Assembly: GCA_017540915.1 (NCBI GenBank)
Contig: JAFYAD010000291.1
Span: forward strand, 1 to 15,122
From: Lachnospiraceae bacterium
Lineage (GTDB): Bacteria > Bacillota_A > Clostridia > Lachnospirales > Lachnospiraceae
Direction: 5' to 3'
DNA length: 15,122 bases
Position 1 is the stretch's first letter; each line of letters starts with the position of its first letter. Shown one piece after another: positions 1-7,413 of the stretch. The notes beneath the pieces were generated by a model. That model was not told where the DNA came from and did not search any database. It saw only the letters and a program-made list of their open reading frames with translations. The translations under genes and the position numbers were made by a program.

Positions 1-691
1 CGGGAAATGACCTTACAGTCTGTTTGATGCCCTGTAATAGTTCAACATCCCCCGGCTCTCCCAACAGCTTCGATACAGTCTCAGAGAGCATCTCAAAACC
101 GGCTTTGATGATCACCACCGAAATGATGGCACCGAGATAAGCCTCCAGCGAAATATGGGCAAACGTAAAGACCAGAGCTGCCACCAGGGTTGCCGATGAT
201 ATCACCGAATCCAACAGCGCATCTTTTCCGGAATTTATCAGTGAATCCGAATTAACCTTCTCACCTGTCGTCTTTACATACAGACCGAGTCCGATCTTCA
301 CCAGGACTGCAACACCCACTATCACCAAAGACACTGTTGAATAATCCGGAGTCTCCGGTTTTATGATCTTCTTTATGGATTCCGTGAGCGATGTAAGACC
401 GGCGTACAGTATGATGCCGGCTATCACCAAAGAGCTTAAATACTCTATCCTGCCGTATCCGAAGGGATGCTTTCTGTCCGGCTCTCTGCCTGCAAGCTTT
501 GTACCCACTATGGTGATCACCGAACTTAAGGCATCAGACAGGTTATTGACCGCATCTAAAACGACGGCTATGGAATTGCTGAGTATTCCAACACCCGCCT
601 TGAATGCCGCCAGAAACACGTTTGCCAGGATTCCCACCACGCTGGTGAACACTATGACTTTTCCACGATTATTTTCTTCTTGAGATCTCAT
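1..691 (-). CDS. Cation diffusion facilitator (CDF) metal transporter, 3' part off window
   Basis: Partial gene: 230 residues are visible and the reading frame stays open through the left edge of the window. It would export divalent metal ions across the cytoplasmic membrane by proton antiport. Hydrophobic helices lie near residues 12-32, 36-63, 87-103, 119-140 and 165-195. The HPFGYGR(I/L)E signature after the second helix (residues 75-83) is typical of the FieF/MntE family. The metal-site positions read N49xxxD53 in helix 2 and N153xxxD157 in helix 5, without the HxxxD of zinc-type members, so a manganese/iron-type substrate is favoured (inference). The ATG at 689-691 has GGAG at 697-700, 5 nt away. 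The start lies just downstream of a terminator for the preceding aminotransferase gene, so it probably has its own promoter (candidate at 732-760). The family call is secure; the metal is not. Confidence 0.93.
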   Translation of the reverse strand, partial: MRSQEENNRGKVIVFTSVVGILANVFLAAFKAGVGILSNSIAVVLDAVNNLSDALSSVITIVGTKLAGREPDRKHPFGYGRIEYLSSLVIAGIILYAGLTSLTESIKKIIKPETPDYSTVSLVIVGVAVLVKIGLGLYVKTTGEKVNSDSLINSGKDALLDSVISSATLVAALVFTFAHISLEAYLGAIISVVIIKAGFEMLSETVSKLLGEPGDVELLQGIKQTVRSFP

Positions 692-700
692 TTTTTCTCC

Positions 701-729
701 AAAAAAACGCCCCGGCCTACCGGAGCGTT
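701..729 (-). terminator. Rho-independent terminator after the aminotransferase gene
   Basis: On the minus strand a 10-bp stem (AACGCTCCGG / CCGGGGCGTT, one G-T pair, 4-nt loop TAGG) runs straight into seven T residues, two of which belong to the stem. It ends only 9 nt before the start codon of the CDF gene and abuts that gene's ribosome site. Confidence 0.9.
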
Positions 730-731
730 CC

Positions 732-760
732 GTTATACTGTCTTCTCAGGCTTCTGTATA
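732..760 (-). promoter_or_regulatory. Candidate promoter for the CDF gene
   Basis: Minus strand: TATACA (755-760), 17-nt spacer, TATAAC (732-737). The matches to sigma-A consensus are 4/6 and 5/6. The predicted start near 725 lies inside the first arm of the terminator, so a transcript begun here would keep only 6 of its 10 stem pairs. This is a candidate only; the -35 match is modest. Confidence 0.35.
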
Positions 761-792
761 CAGCCGACGAAAAATCACCGGATGTAAAAAGA

Positions 793-1983
793 TCAATCCC
801 TATATTTTTTATAAAGCCTCTCAAACGCGGGAAGCGAACGCTCTATCATGTCCTTGTCCACGCAGTATGAGATACGAACCCATCCGGGGCAGCCGAAGCC
901 TTTAGCCGAAACCACCAGGATATCCTCTGCCTTGGCTTTCTCGCTGAATGCATCCGAATCCTCTTCCAGGGCCTTTACGAACATGTAGAAAGCGCCCTCG
1001 GGTTTATAACAATGATAGCCGATCTTTGTCAATCCGTCATACAGGATATCCCTGTTCTGTCTGTATGCCTCAATATCTCCGGTGTTGCCGATGCATCTTG
1101 CGATCACCTTCTGGAACATCGACGGCGCACACACATAACCCAGTGCCCTGCCTGCTCCCGCAACCGCAGCATAGAGCCTTTCGCTGTCCTGTGCAGCATT
1201 CGGTACCAATACCCAGCCGATACGCTCACCGGGCAGAGACAGTGACTTACTGTATGAATAGCATACCAGCGTATTGTCATAATATTTGGTAACAAATGGA
1301 ACATCCACATCATATGCGATCTCCCTGTAGGGCTCGTCAGCTATGATGAAGATGGGATTTCCGAACTCTTTGCTCTTTTCGGAAAGTATTGCAGCCAGCT
1401 TTTTGATGGTGTCCTCGCTGTATACCGCGCCACTCGGGTTGTTGGGCGAGTTTATGACTACCGCTTTGGTATTACTGTTTATAAGTTTCTCCAGCTCATC
1501 AAATCTGATCTGGAAGTTATCCGTATCAGGCGGCACCATGACGCACCTTGCGCCTGCTGCCTTTATGAACACGCTGTACTCCGGGAAAAACGGTGCTATT
1601 ACCACTATCTCATCATCCGGTGTACATGTCAGCGCCTTAAAACATATTGACAGGGAAGCCGCCGCTCCCATGGTCATATAGAAATTGTCGGCGGTGAAAT
1701 CCGTGCCGTGGGTTTTGTTGAGATATTCCGCCACAGCGGCTCTGGTCTCCGCATCTCCCTGAGCGGAAGAATATCCGTGAAGGCTCAGTGAATTCATCTC
1801 CTGTGTGAGTGTCCTAATGGTCTCATTCACGATATCCGGAGCAGGAATGCTGGGATTTCCCAGAGAAAAATCATAGACATTTTCTTTTCCGATCTCTGCG
1901 GCACGTTTTTTGCCATATTCAAAAAGCTCCCTGATGACGGAACGGCAGCTGCCGAGTCCGTACATTTCCTCATTTATAAACAT
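793..1983 (-). CDS. PLP-dependent class I/II aminotransferase
   Basis: A 396-residue fold-type I aminotransferase, probably acting on aspartate or another amino acid with 2-oxoglutarate in the cytosol. Visible landmarks are the substrate-loop LGNPSIPAP (41-49), the NSPNNPSG motif with Asn182, Asp216 in ADEPYR (binds the pyridine nitrogen), the Schiff-base Lys246 in SYSKSLSLPGERIG, and the carboxylate-binding Arg370 in GWVRISY. Length is normal for the family. The ATG has a GGAAAGGAAG ribosome site just upstream. It lies 103 nt after the preceding aminotransferase gene; a TATACT box (2029-2034, minus) in that gap could be a -10 element but no good -35 was found. A strong terminator follows. 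Substrate specificity cannot be read from the sequence; it does not carry the DapL N-terminal pattern. Confidence 0.9.
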   Translation of the reverse strand: MFINEEMYGLGSCRSVIRELFEYGKKRAAEIGKENVYDFSLGNPSIPAPDIVNETIRTLTQEMNSLSLHGYSSAQGDAETRAAVAEYLNKTHGTDFTADNFYMTMGAAASLSICFKALTCTPDDEIVVIAPFFPEYSVFIKAAGARCVMVPPDTDNFQIRFDELEKLINSNTKAVVINSPNNPSGAVYSEDTIKKLAAILSEKSKEFGNPIFIIADEPYREIAYDVDVPFVTKYYDNTLVCYSYSKSLSLPGERIGWVLVPNAAQDSERLYAAVAGAGRALGYVCAPSMFQKVIARCIGNTGDIEAYRQNRDILYDGLTKIGYHCYKPEGAFYMFVKALEEDSDAFSEKAKAEDILVVSAKGFGCPGWVRISYCVDKDMIERSLPAFERLYKKYRD

Positions 1984-2086
1984 TTATCTTCCTTTCCCGG
2001 TAATATCCCATCCATCTGCCAACAGCTGAGTATAACCGGCTTTTGTAATAACACAGTGATCCCATCCCGGGCTTAAGCATGGTCCA

Positions 2087-3373
2087 TCACTCACCCAGTA
2101 ACTTCTCAACAGATGCCAGCCTTACGCACACCACAAAGACCTCCATGGCCTTTTTAAGATCATCGATCTCAGGATAGCTTGGCGCGATGCGGATAACGGA
2201 ATCTTCAGGATCCTTTCCGTAGGGGAAGGGCGCTCCCGCACCTGTCAGCACAACGCCTGCTGCCTTGCATTTTGCCACTATATCCTTTGCGCAGCCCGGA
2301 AGGCTCTCAAAGCATATAAAGTATCCGCCGTTGACATGCAGGAAAGATCCGATGCCGCGGCTTACGATCTCGTCGTTCAAAAGCTTCTCCACCATCTCGA
2401 ACTTGGGAGCGAGAAGTGCAGCGTGTTTCTTCATGTGGGCATCAATACCCGCCCTGTCCTTTAAGAACCTGACATGTCTGATCTGATTGATCTTATCATG
2501 TCCGATGGTCTGTATCGTAAGATGCTTTTTTATCTCAGCAAGGTTGTTCTCCGACGAAGCTACAGCGGAGATTCCTGCCCCCGCAAATGTCACCTTCGAT
2601 GTTGAACCGAACTCATAGACCATATCCGGGTTTCCGGCCTTAGCGCACTCCTCCAGGATATTTAAGAGTTTACCCTGCTTTGACTCGTCATCATAGAGAT
2701 GATGAACACAGTACGCGTTATCCCAGAATATCCTGAAATCCTCTGCTGCAGGCTTAAGCGCAGCAAATCTCTTAACTGTCTCATCCGAGTACACAACGCC
2801 CTGTGGATTTGAATACTTTGGAACACACCAGATACCCTTGACCGCAGGATCATTGTTAACCAGCTCCTCAACCTTGTCCATATCCGGTCCGTCCGGTGTC
2901 ATCGGGATGTTGATCATCTCGATGCCGAAATCAGCAGTCACTGCAAAATGTCTGTCATATCCCGGAACCGGGCACAGGAATTTAACCTTGTCAAGCTTGC
3001 ACCAGGGCGTGCTGCCCATAACGCCAAAAGCATAGCTTCTGGCTACCATATCATACATTATGTTGAGAGATGCGTTGCCCAGCACTATGACATTGGCGGG
3101 ATCACATTCCAGCATCCCTGCCATCAGCTGTTTTGCCTCGGCTATACCGTCCATTGCGCCGTAATTTCTCACATCACCGCTCTCCGACTTCAGGTCTTCC
3201 GCATCTGTCAGTATCTTCAGCATATCCATGGAAAGATCCAGCTGTGACGGTGCGGGCTTGCCACGAGCCATGTTAAGGGAAAGCCCGGCTTCCTCGAACC
3301 CCTTGTATGCTTTCTGAAGGTCCGACCTCTCTTCGAGCAATTCCTCTCTGCTCATAGCGGCATACTGTTTCAT
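2087..3373 (-). CDS. Aspartate aminotransferase, subgroup 1c (AspT-like)
   Basis: A 428-residue PLP enzyme of the group represented by Corynebacterium AspT (Pfam 'alanine/aspartate aminotransferase MocR-like' clan), expected to interconvert aspartate/oxaloacetate with glutamate/2-oxoglutarate. The N-terminal LSLNMARGKPAPSQLDLS segment (31-48) is a hallmark of this group. Active-site residues can be placed: Asn189 in PKYSNPQG, Asp218 and Tyr221 in WDNAY, the PLP lysine Lys260 in GSTSKVTF, and Arg395 in VIRIAPSYP. The ATG at 3371-3373 has AGGAGG at 3383-3388 (9 nt). It has its own strong promoter at 3432-3460, so it is a separate transcription unit from rarA although only 94 nt behind it. Its natural neighbours in a lysine-pathway context make aspartate supply or ammonium-nitrogen shuffling a plausible role (inference). 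Confidence 0.9.
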   Translation of the reverse strand: MKQYAAMSREELLEERSDLQKAYKGFEEAGLSLNMARGKPAPSQLDLSMDMLKILTDAEDLKSESGDVRNYGAMDGIAEAKQLMAGMLECDPANVIVLGNASLNIMYDMVARSYAFGVMGSTPWCKLDKVKFLCPVPGYDRHFAVTADFGIEMINIPMTPDGPDMDKVEELVNNDPAVKGIWCVPKYSNPQGVVYSDETVKRFAALKPAAEDFRIFWDNAYCVHHLYDDESKQGKLLNILEECAKAGNPDMVYEFGSTSKVTFAGAGISAVASSENNLAEIKKHLTIQTIGHDKINQIRHVRFLKDRAGIDAHMKKHAALLAPKFEMVEKLLNDEIVSRGIGSFLHVNGGYFICFESLPGCAKDIVAKCKAAGVVLTGAGAPFPYGKDPEDSVIRIAPSYPEIDDLKKAMEVFVVCVRLASVEKLLGE

Positions 3374-3431
3374 TTCAAAATTCCTCCTGATAAAAAATCG
3401 TTTTATTGTGACATCCGTATCCGCGGCACAT

Positions 3432-3460
3432 ATTATACACTACGGTCCGAAATGTGTCAG
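3432..3460 (-). promoter_or_regulatory. Sigma-A promoter of the aspartate aminotransferase gene
   Basis: Minus strand: CTGACA (3455-3460), 17-nt spacer, perfect TATAAT (3432-3437). The start is predicted near 3425, giving a leader of about 52 nt. It lies between the rarA stop codon and the next gene, where a promoter is needed. Confidence 0.8.
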
Positions 3461-3467
3461 ACTGTTT

Positions 3468-4808
3468 TCAATCCTGCTCCTGCTCCTTTTTCCAGGTATC
3501 CACATTCTTAAGATACTCGGAAACCTTGGCTTCATAGCCGTTTTCGGTGGGTTCGTAAAACTTTGTGCCCACCAGCGGATCCGGCAGATACTGCTGTGAA
3601 ACATAATGATGGGGATAATCATGCGCATATTTATAGCCCACGCCGTGCCCCAGCTCTTCATGACCGCTGTAATGCGCATCCTGAAGGTGCGCGGGTATGG
3701 GAGCCGTAGCGTTCTCCTCCACCGCTCTTTTTGCGGCAAATATGGCCTCACAGCAGGCGTTGCTCTTGGGAGCGCTCGCCACATATATGGCTGCATGGGA
3801 CAGAATAAGCTGTGCCTCCGGCAGTCCTACCCGCTCTATGGCAAGGCTTGCCGCCACTGCGACCTGCAGTGCATTGGGATCAGCATTTCCCACATCCTCC
3901 GAAGCGCATATCATGATGCGCCTTGCAATAAACTTTATGTCCTCACCCGCATACAGCATTCTGGCCAGATAATAGACCGCCGCATCGGGATCCGAACCTC
4001 TCATACTCTTGATGAACGCCGATATCGTATCGTAATGGTCATCGCCGTCCTTGCCGTATTTGAGTACCCTCTTCTGGATACACTCTGATGCCACATCCAG
4101 AGTGATATGGATCTTTCCGTCCTCACTCCTGTCGGTGGTCAGTATCCCCAGCTCTATAGCCTTCAATGCGCTCCTGGCATCGCCGTTTGACATATCCGCC
4201 AGAAAATCCGCCGCATCTTCTTCCAGCTCGGCATTAAAAGCGCCCATTCCTTTGACATTGTCCTGTACTGCACGATACAGTAAAGTCTTTATATCCACGG
4301 CTGACAACTTTTTCAGCTCGAATATCGCCGCTCTGGACAAAAGAGCACTGTTTACCTCAAAATAAGGATTTTCCGTGGTGGCGCCGATGAGTATCACCGT
4401 ACCATCCTCCACGAAGGGCAATAGATAATCCTGCTGCCCTTTATTGAACCTGTGGATCTCGTCTATGAACAATATGGTCTTGCGACCGTACATTCCACGG
4501 GTATCCTGAGCTTTTTTTACCACATCCTCCATATCCTTTTTGCCGGATGAAGTGGCATTTATCTGCATAAAATCTGCGCTGGTGGTATTGGCTATCACCT
4601 TCGCCAAAGTGGTCTTTCCCGTGCCGGGAGGACCGTATAATATGATGGAGCTGAGTTTGTCCGCCTTGATAGCGCGGTACAGAAGCTTTCCCTTGCCTAT
4701 AATGTGCTCCTGACCCACCACCTCGTCTATGGTGTCCGGCCTCATACGGCTGGCTAACGGCGCCTCTTTCTCCTGATTTAGTGTTCTCTGATATTCAAAA
4801 AGATCCAT
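3468..4808 (-). CDS. rarA: Replication-associated recombination protein A (AAA+ ATPase)
   Basis: A 446-residue clamp-loader-like AAA+ ATPase of the RarA/MgsA/WRNIP1 family, which acts at stalled replication forks and single-strand gaps. Visible motifs: Walker A GPPGTGKT (59-66), Walker B ILFIDEIH (112-119), sensor 1 GATTEN (142-147), arginine finger Arg159 in LLSR, sensor 2 in NGDARSALKAIE (208-219), and the C-terminal tetramerisation region beginning near MRGSDPDAAVYYLARML. Length is normal. The start is 10 nt after the stop of the metallophosphoesterase gene, with only a weak GGTAG-like ribosome site, which suggests translational coupling. No terminator is seen behind it; the next gene starts from its own promoter. 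The identification is secure. Confidence 0.96.
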   Translation of the reverse strand: MDLFEYQRTLNQEKEAPLASRMRPDTIDEVVGQEHIIGKGKLLYRAIKADKLSSIILYGPPGTGKTTLAKVIANTTSADFMQINATSSGKKDMEDVVKKAQDTRGMYGRKTILFIDEIHRFNKGQQDYLLPFVEDGTVILIGATTENPYFEVNSALLSRAAIFELKKLSAVDIKTLLYRAVQDNVKGMGAFNAELEEDAADFLADMSNGDARSALKAIELGILTTDRSEDGKIHITLDVASECIQKRVLKYGKDGDDHYDTISAFIKSMRGSDPDAAVYYLARMLYAGEDIKFIARRIMICASEDVGNADPNALQVAVAASLAIERVGLPEAQLILSHAAIYVASAPKSNACCEAIFAAKRAVEENATAPIPAHLQDAHYSGHEELGHGVGYKYAHDYPHHYVSQQYLPDPLVGTKFYEPTENGYEAKVSEYLKNVDTWKKEQEQD

Positions 4809-4818
4809 ATATCTACCG

Positions 4819-5418
4819 TCAAAGCTCGATCTCCACGATCTGCTTTTCGTAACCGTTCACTATCTTCGTCTTGTTGTATTCCATGCTGGACTTCAACTTG
4901 TAATCATAGCTGTGATGCATATGTCCGTGAAAAAAATAGGCCGGTTCGTATTTGTCCATCAGATCCCTGAAGCATTGGAATCCAATGTGAGGAAGATCCT
5001 CACCGTCCCCAAGTTTTCTGGCCGGAGAGTGGGTCACCAGAACATCGAAACCTTTTTTTTTCCAGAGCTGATACCACAGCTTTTTGATGCGGCGTGACAT
5101 CTGCTGTTCCGTGTACTGCCAGTCGTTGCCGTTATACTGCATGCTGCCGCCAAGCCCCAGAAAACGGACTCCCTCGTACTCGAAGATCCTGTCTTCTATA
5201 CACTCACACCCTTCAGGTGGTTTCTGGTCATATCTCACATCATGATTGCCGTGAACATAGAGCACCGGTCCCTTGCAGAATGTGGCCAGGAAGCTTAAGT
5301 ATTCTGCCTTCAGGTCACCACAGGAGATCACTATGTCTATCTCTTTTTTGAATTTTTCCTTATCAAGATAATCCCAGTAGGCCTTGGATTCGACATCAGC
5401 TATCACCAGAGCTCTCAT
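4819..5418 (-). CDS. Small metallophosphoesterase with altered first motif
   Basis: A calcineurin-like phosphoesterase of 199 residues, soluble, substrate unknown. Motifs in order: Asp8 in ADVES, GD at 34-35, GNHD (57-60), His130 in VTHSP, GHMH (165-168). These are the dimetal ligands of the family, except that motif I is DxE (D8-V-E10) where DxH is usual. The start at 5418 is preferred over an upstream ATG at 5448 because GGGAGG (5424-5429) sits 5 nt before it and the shorter protein begins directly with the first beta strand. It overlaps the end of the BMP gene by 23 nt and precedes rarA by 10 nt, so the three are almost certainly co-transcribed. A run of nine A residues (minus strand, near 5052-5060) encodes Lys-Lys-Lys and would be an indel hot spot. 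It could act on a nucleotide, phosphodiester or phosphoprotein. Confidence 0.9.
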   Translation of the reverse strand: MRALVIADVESKAYWDYLDKEKFKKEIDIVISCGDLKAEYLSFLATFCKGPVLYVHGNHDVRYDQKPPEGCECIEDRIFEYEGVRFLGLGGSMQYNGNDWQYTEQQMSRRIKKLWYQLWKKKGFDVLVTHSPARKLGDGEDLPHIGFQCFRDLMDKYEPAYFFHGHMHHSYDYKLKSSMEYNKTKIVNGYEKQIVEIEL

Positions 5419-7363
5419 CGTTACCTCCCGTAGCGGATGATGCTTCATCCAATGCGTTCGTTGTCTTTATGCCGGACTGCGCCACCACAGGAGTCGCCTG
5501 CTCCACAAGCTCACTCATGTCAGGTATGCGTCCCACGATGTTCTCTGCCAGCCAGTCCATGGTGACTATCTCATCGGGCGTCAATGTATCGGTCTCATAT
5601 TTGGTGATGATGCCGTTCTGGGAGTATATAACGCCCTCGAAGGGGTTGAAATCACCTGTCTTAATAGTCTTTTTCAGGAGATTTACCAGGCGCTTGGTTC
5701 CTATGGGAAGGTGCCTTGATACGGCCACATCTATGACTTCCGCAGACATGCCCCACCAGTAATTGACGCCTTTGTCGGTGTCATCATCTTCCTTTTCGAA
5801 TGCCCCGTTCCAGATCTGTCTGATCAGTGCCTCATAAAACCTGCCCCAGTTCCACACAGGCATGGCAAGGTTTCGGATATCTCCGTTTTCGTTGTATTTG
5901 TATATTCCAAAGCGTCTCACCGGATTTATGGGGATCAGGAAATCCTGTCCCGATATGATACCGGCGTGGTGCTCCCAGAATTTTTTGTCCAGATCCACAC
6001 CCTTTATGGTGCTCCACTCCAGATATACCTTCGCTCTGGGATTCACCAGCTTTGCTCCCATGGCGAAAGCATTGATATTGGCTATAGCTCCGAATATGGG
6101 ATAATCCGCTATATATCCGATGCGGTCATTTTCAGTCATGGCGCCTGCAACGGCGCCCATCAGAAACTTCGCCTCATACATCCTGGCGTAATAAGTCCTG
6201 ACCGCCCTGTGGGATGTGTTCAGCGAGCAGTTTAAGATATTGACATTCCTGTGTTCTATGGCCTCTTGAAGCGATGCTGTCAAAAGCGGCGGAGAAGTTG
6301 TAAATATAACATTGCATCCGTCGGCAATGGCATCGTCCAGCTTCTGATTGATGTTCTCGGCGTTGGCGTAATCGTATTTGACTGTGGTCACCACACCGGG
6401 GAAAACCTCCTCGATATGCATTCGACCCAGCTCATGGCCGTATGTCCAGGCGGATTCCGCCGCAGATTTCTCGTTGATGAATGCGACCTTCAAAGGCTTT
6501 TGCTTGGGGGCGCCCACTATGGCTCCCAAAAGTCCCGTCTTTTTGTCGGAGGTGTCTCCCGGCTCCATTCGAAGCTCCGGTTTTTCCTCCACATCCACCT
6601 CTACCATGGATGAGATCACCAGATTCTTAAGTTCCGTGATCTCCATGTCAAGGGCTTTTTTGTAATTGAAAAGCTTTACAAAAGATAAAAAGGCATCCAG
6701 GATGTCGACATAGGTGTCAATCGACTCCTTTATGCCTGCTTTCTCGGTATAATATGTGCTGTATCTTGTCAGCAATGTCTTCAGATCCTTGCGGTCATCC
6801 TCTGTCCAGGGCTCATCCGGGCGTTTGCCCATAGCCATCTGCAAAGCCTCATAACTGCCCGGCTTTGAGAAAACAAAATGATAGCTCTGTGAGAGCCTGA
6901 AAAAATCACCGAACTCTATATACACCTGATTCTCATTTATACGAGCGGGAGGGATACGGATAACCTCTGCCACTATCTCGTCTGCTCCCGAGTATTTCAG
7001 GACACTGACTCTCTTATTGCCCTCCTCCACATAAAACCTGTTCTTGTACTCGTATGCCTTTACGGCATCCCTGATGCCTTCCTCCAGATGAGAGGCGTAA
7101 AGTGCCACCCACTTACCGCTGAACTCGGAATCTTGGTCCATCACCGGCATGAAGGAAGAATTGAAGGCACTTCCCCTGGCGCTGGTCCTTGTACCCACCA
7201 CAAGCTCAAGCGGGATACTGTACGTCCCCATAGGTATCTCTCCCGCGCCTGAGATACCATCCTCTTTTAAGATATCATCCAGACACGGAAGCGTCTTTTT
7301 ATCTTTTTTAGCAGACTTGACAAGTCTGTCATAATCCGTAAACATCGCTGCGGTCGGTTGCAT
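5396..7363 (-). CDS. ParB-like domain + BMP-family (PnrA-like) ligand-binding fusion, no signal peptide
   Basis: A 655-residue two-part protein. The N-terminal part (about 45-140) resembles a ParB/Spo0J-type fold: IPLELVVGTRTSARG, then KWVALYASHLEEGI, then the EGNKRVSVLKYSGA stretch (114-127), which corresponds to the GxHR-type box, followed by V.RIPP. A helical linker spans about 170-260. Residues 290-590 match basic-membrane-protein (BMP/PnrA) substrate-binding proteins, with KFLMGAVAGAMT (399-410), GYIADYPI (416-423) and NAFAMGAKLVNPRAKVY (431-447). BMP relatives normally are lipoproteins feeding nucleoside ABC importers. Here no signal peptide, lipobox or membrane helix exists, so it is expected in the cytosol. 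The C-terminal tail (627-655) is low-complexity. The ATG at 7363 has AAGGAGA upstream. It follows dapB by 50 nt and overlaps the phosphoesterase gene. A ligand-sensing role is inference. Confidence 0.85.
   Translation of the reverse strand: MQPTAAMFTDYDRLVKSAKKDKKTLPCLDDILKEDGISGAGEIPMGTYSIPLELVVGTRTSARGSAFNSSFMPVMDQDSEFSGKWVALYASHLEEGIRDAVKAYEYKNRFYVEEGNKRVSVLKYSGADEIVAEVIRIPPARINENQVYIEFGDFFRLSQSYHFVFSKPGSYEALQMAMGKRPDEPWTEDDRKDLKTLLTRYSTYYTEKAGIKESIDTYVDILDAFLSFVKLFNYKKALDMEITELKNLVISSMVEVDVEEKPELRMEPGDTSDKKTGLLGAIVGAPKQKPLKVAFINEKSAAESAWTYGHELGRMHIEEVFPGVVTTVKYDYANAENINQKLDDAIADGCNVIFTTSPPLLTASLQEAIEHRNVNILNCSLNTSHRAVRTYYARMYEAKFLMGAVAGAMTENDRIGYIADYPIFGAIANINAFAMGAKLVNPRAKVYLEWSTIKGVDLDKKFWEHHAGIISGQDFLIPINPVRRFGIYKYNENGDIRNLAMPVWNWGRFYEALIRQIWNGAFEKEDDDTDKGVNYWWGMSAEVIDVAVSRHLPIGTKRLVNLLKKTIKTGDFNPFEGVIYSQNGIITKYETDTLTPDEIVTMDWLAENIVGRIPDMSELVEQATPVVAQSGIKTTNALDEASSATGGNDESSGDS
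5424..5429 (-). promoter_or_regulatory. Ribosome binding site fixing the metallophosphoesterase start
   Basis: GGGAGG on the minus strand, 5 nt before the ATG at 5416-5418. It lies inside the 3' end of the BMP-family gene and decides against the longer frame starting at 5448. Confidence 0.85.
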
Positions 7364-7379
7364 ATATCTCTCCTTACGT

Positions 7380-7408
7380 CTTACAGTTCAGTTAATAATC
7401 GCAGTCAA
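7380..7408 (-). promoter_or_regulatory. Candidate internal promoter ahead of the BMP-family gene
   Basis: Minus strand: TTGACT (7403-7408), 17-nt spacer, TGTAAG (7380-7385). The -35 is 5/6 but the -10 only 4/6. It lies in the 50-nt gap after dapB and could give extra expression of the downstream three genes. Confidence 0.3.
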
Positions 7409-7413
7409 TGAGT

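Noticed and set aside
793..1983. LL-diaminopimelate aminotransferase (DapL)
   Set aside because: The context of dapA/dapB invites it, but the N-terminus and substrate loops read like the AspB-type group. Specificity is left open.
2057..2090. Possible terminator after the aspartate aminotransferase gene
   Set aside because: GTGAT/ATCAC and CCAT/ATGG can pair with internal loops, but there is no T-run and the stem is broken.
3606..4088. Plus-strand frame of 160 codons opposite rarA
   Set aside because: It is fully inside a gene with intact AAA+ motifs and has no coding character of its own.
5419..5448. Longer metallophosphoesterase start
   Set aside because: The strong ribosome site lies between this ATG and the inner one, and the added residues do not look like the family's N-terminus.
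5396..7363. Ordinary BMP lipoprotein of an ABC importer
   Set aside because: The N-terminus has no hydrophobic core or lipobox cysteine, about 290 residues precede the BMP part, and no permease or ATPase gene is adjacent.
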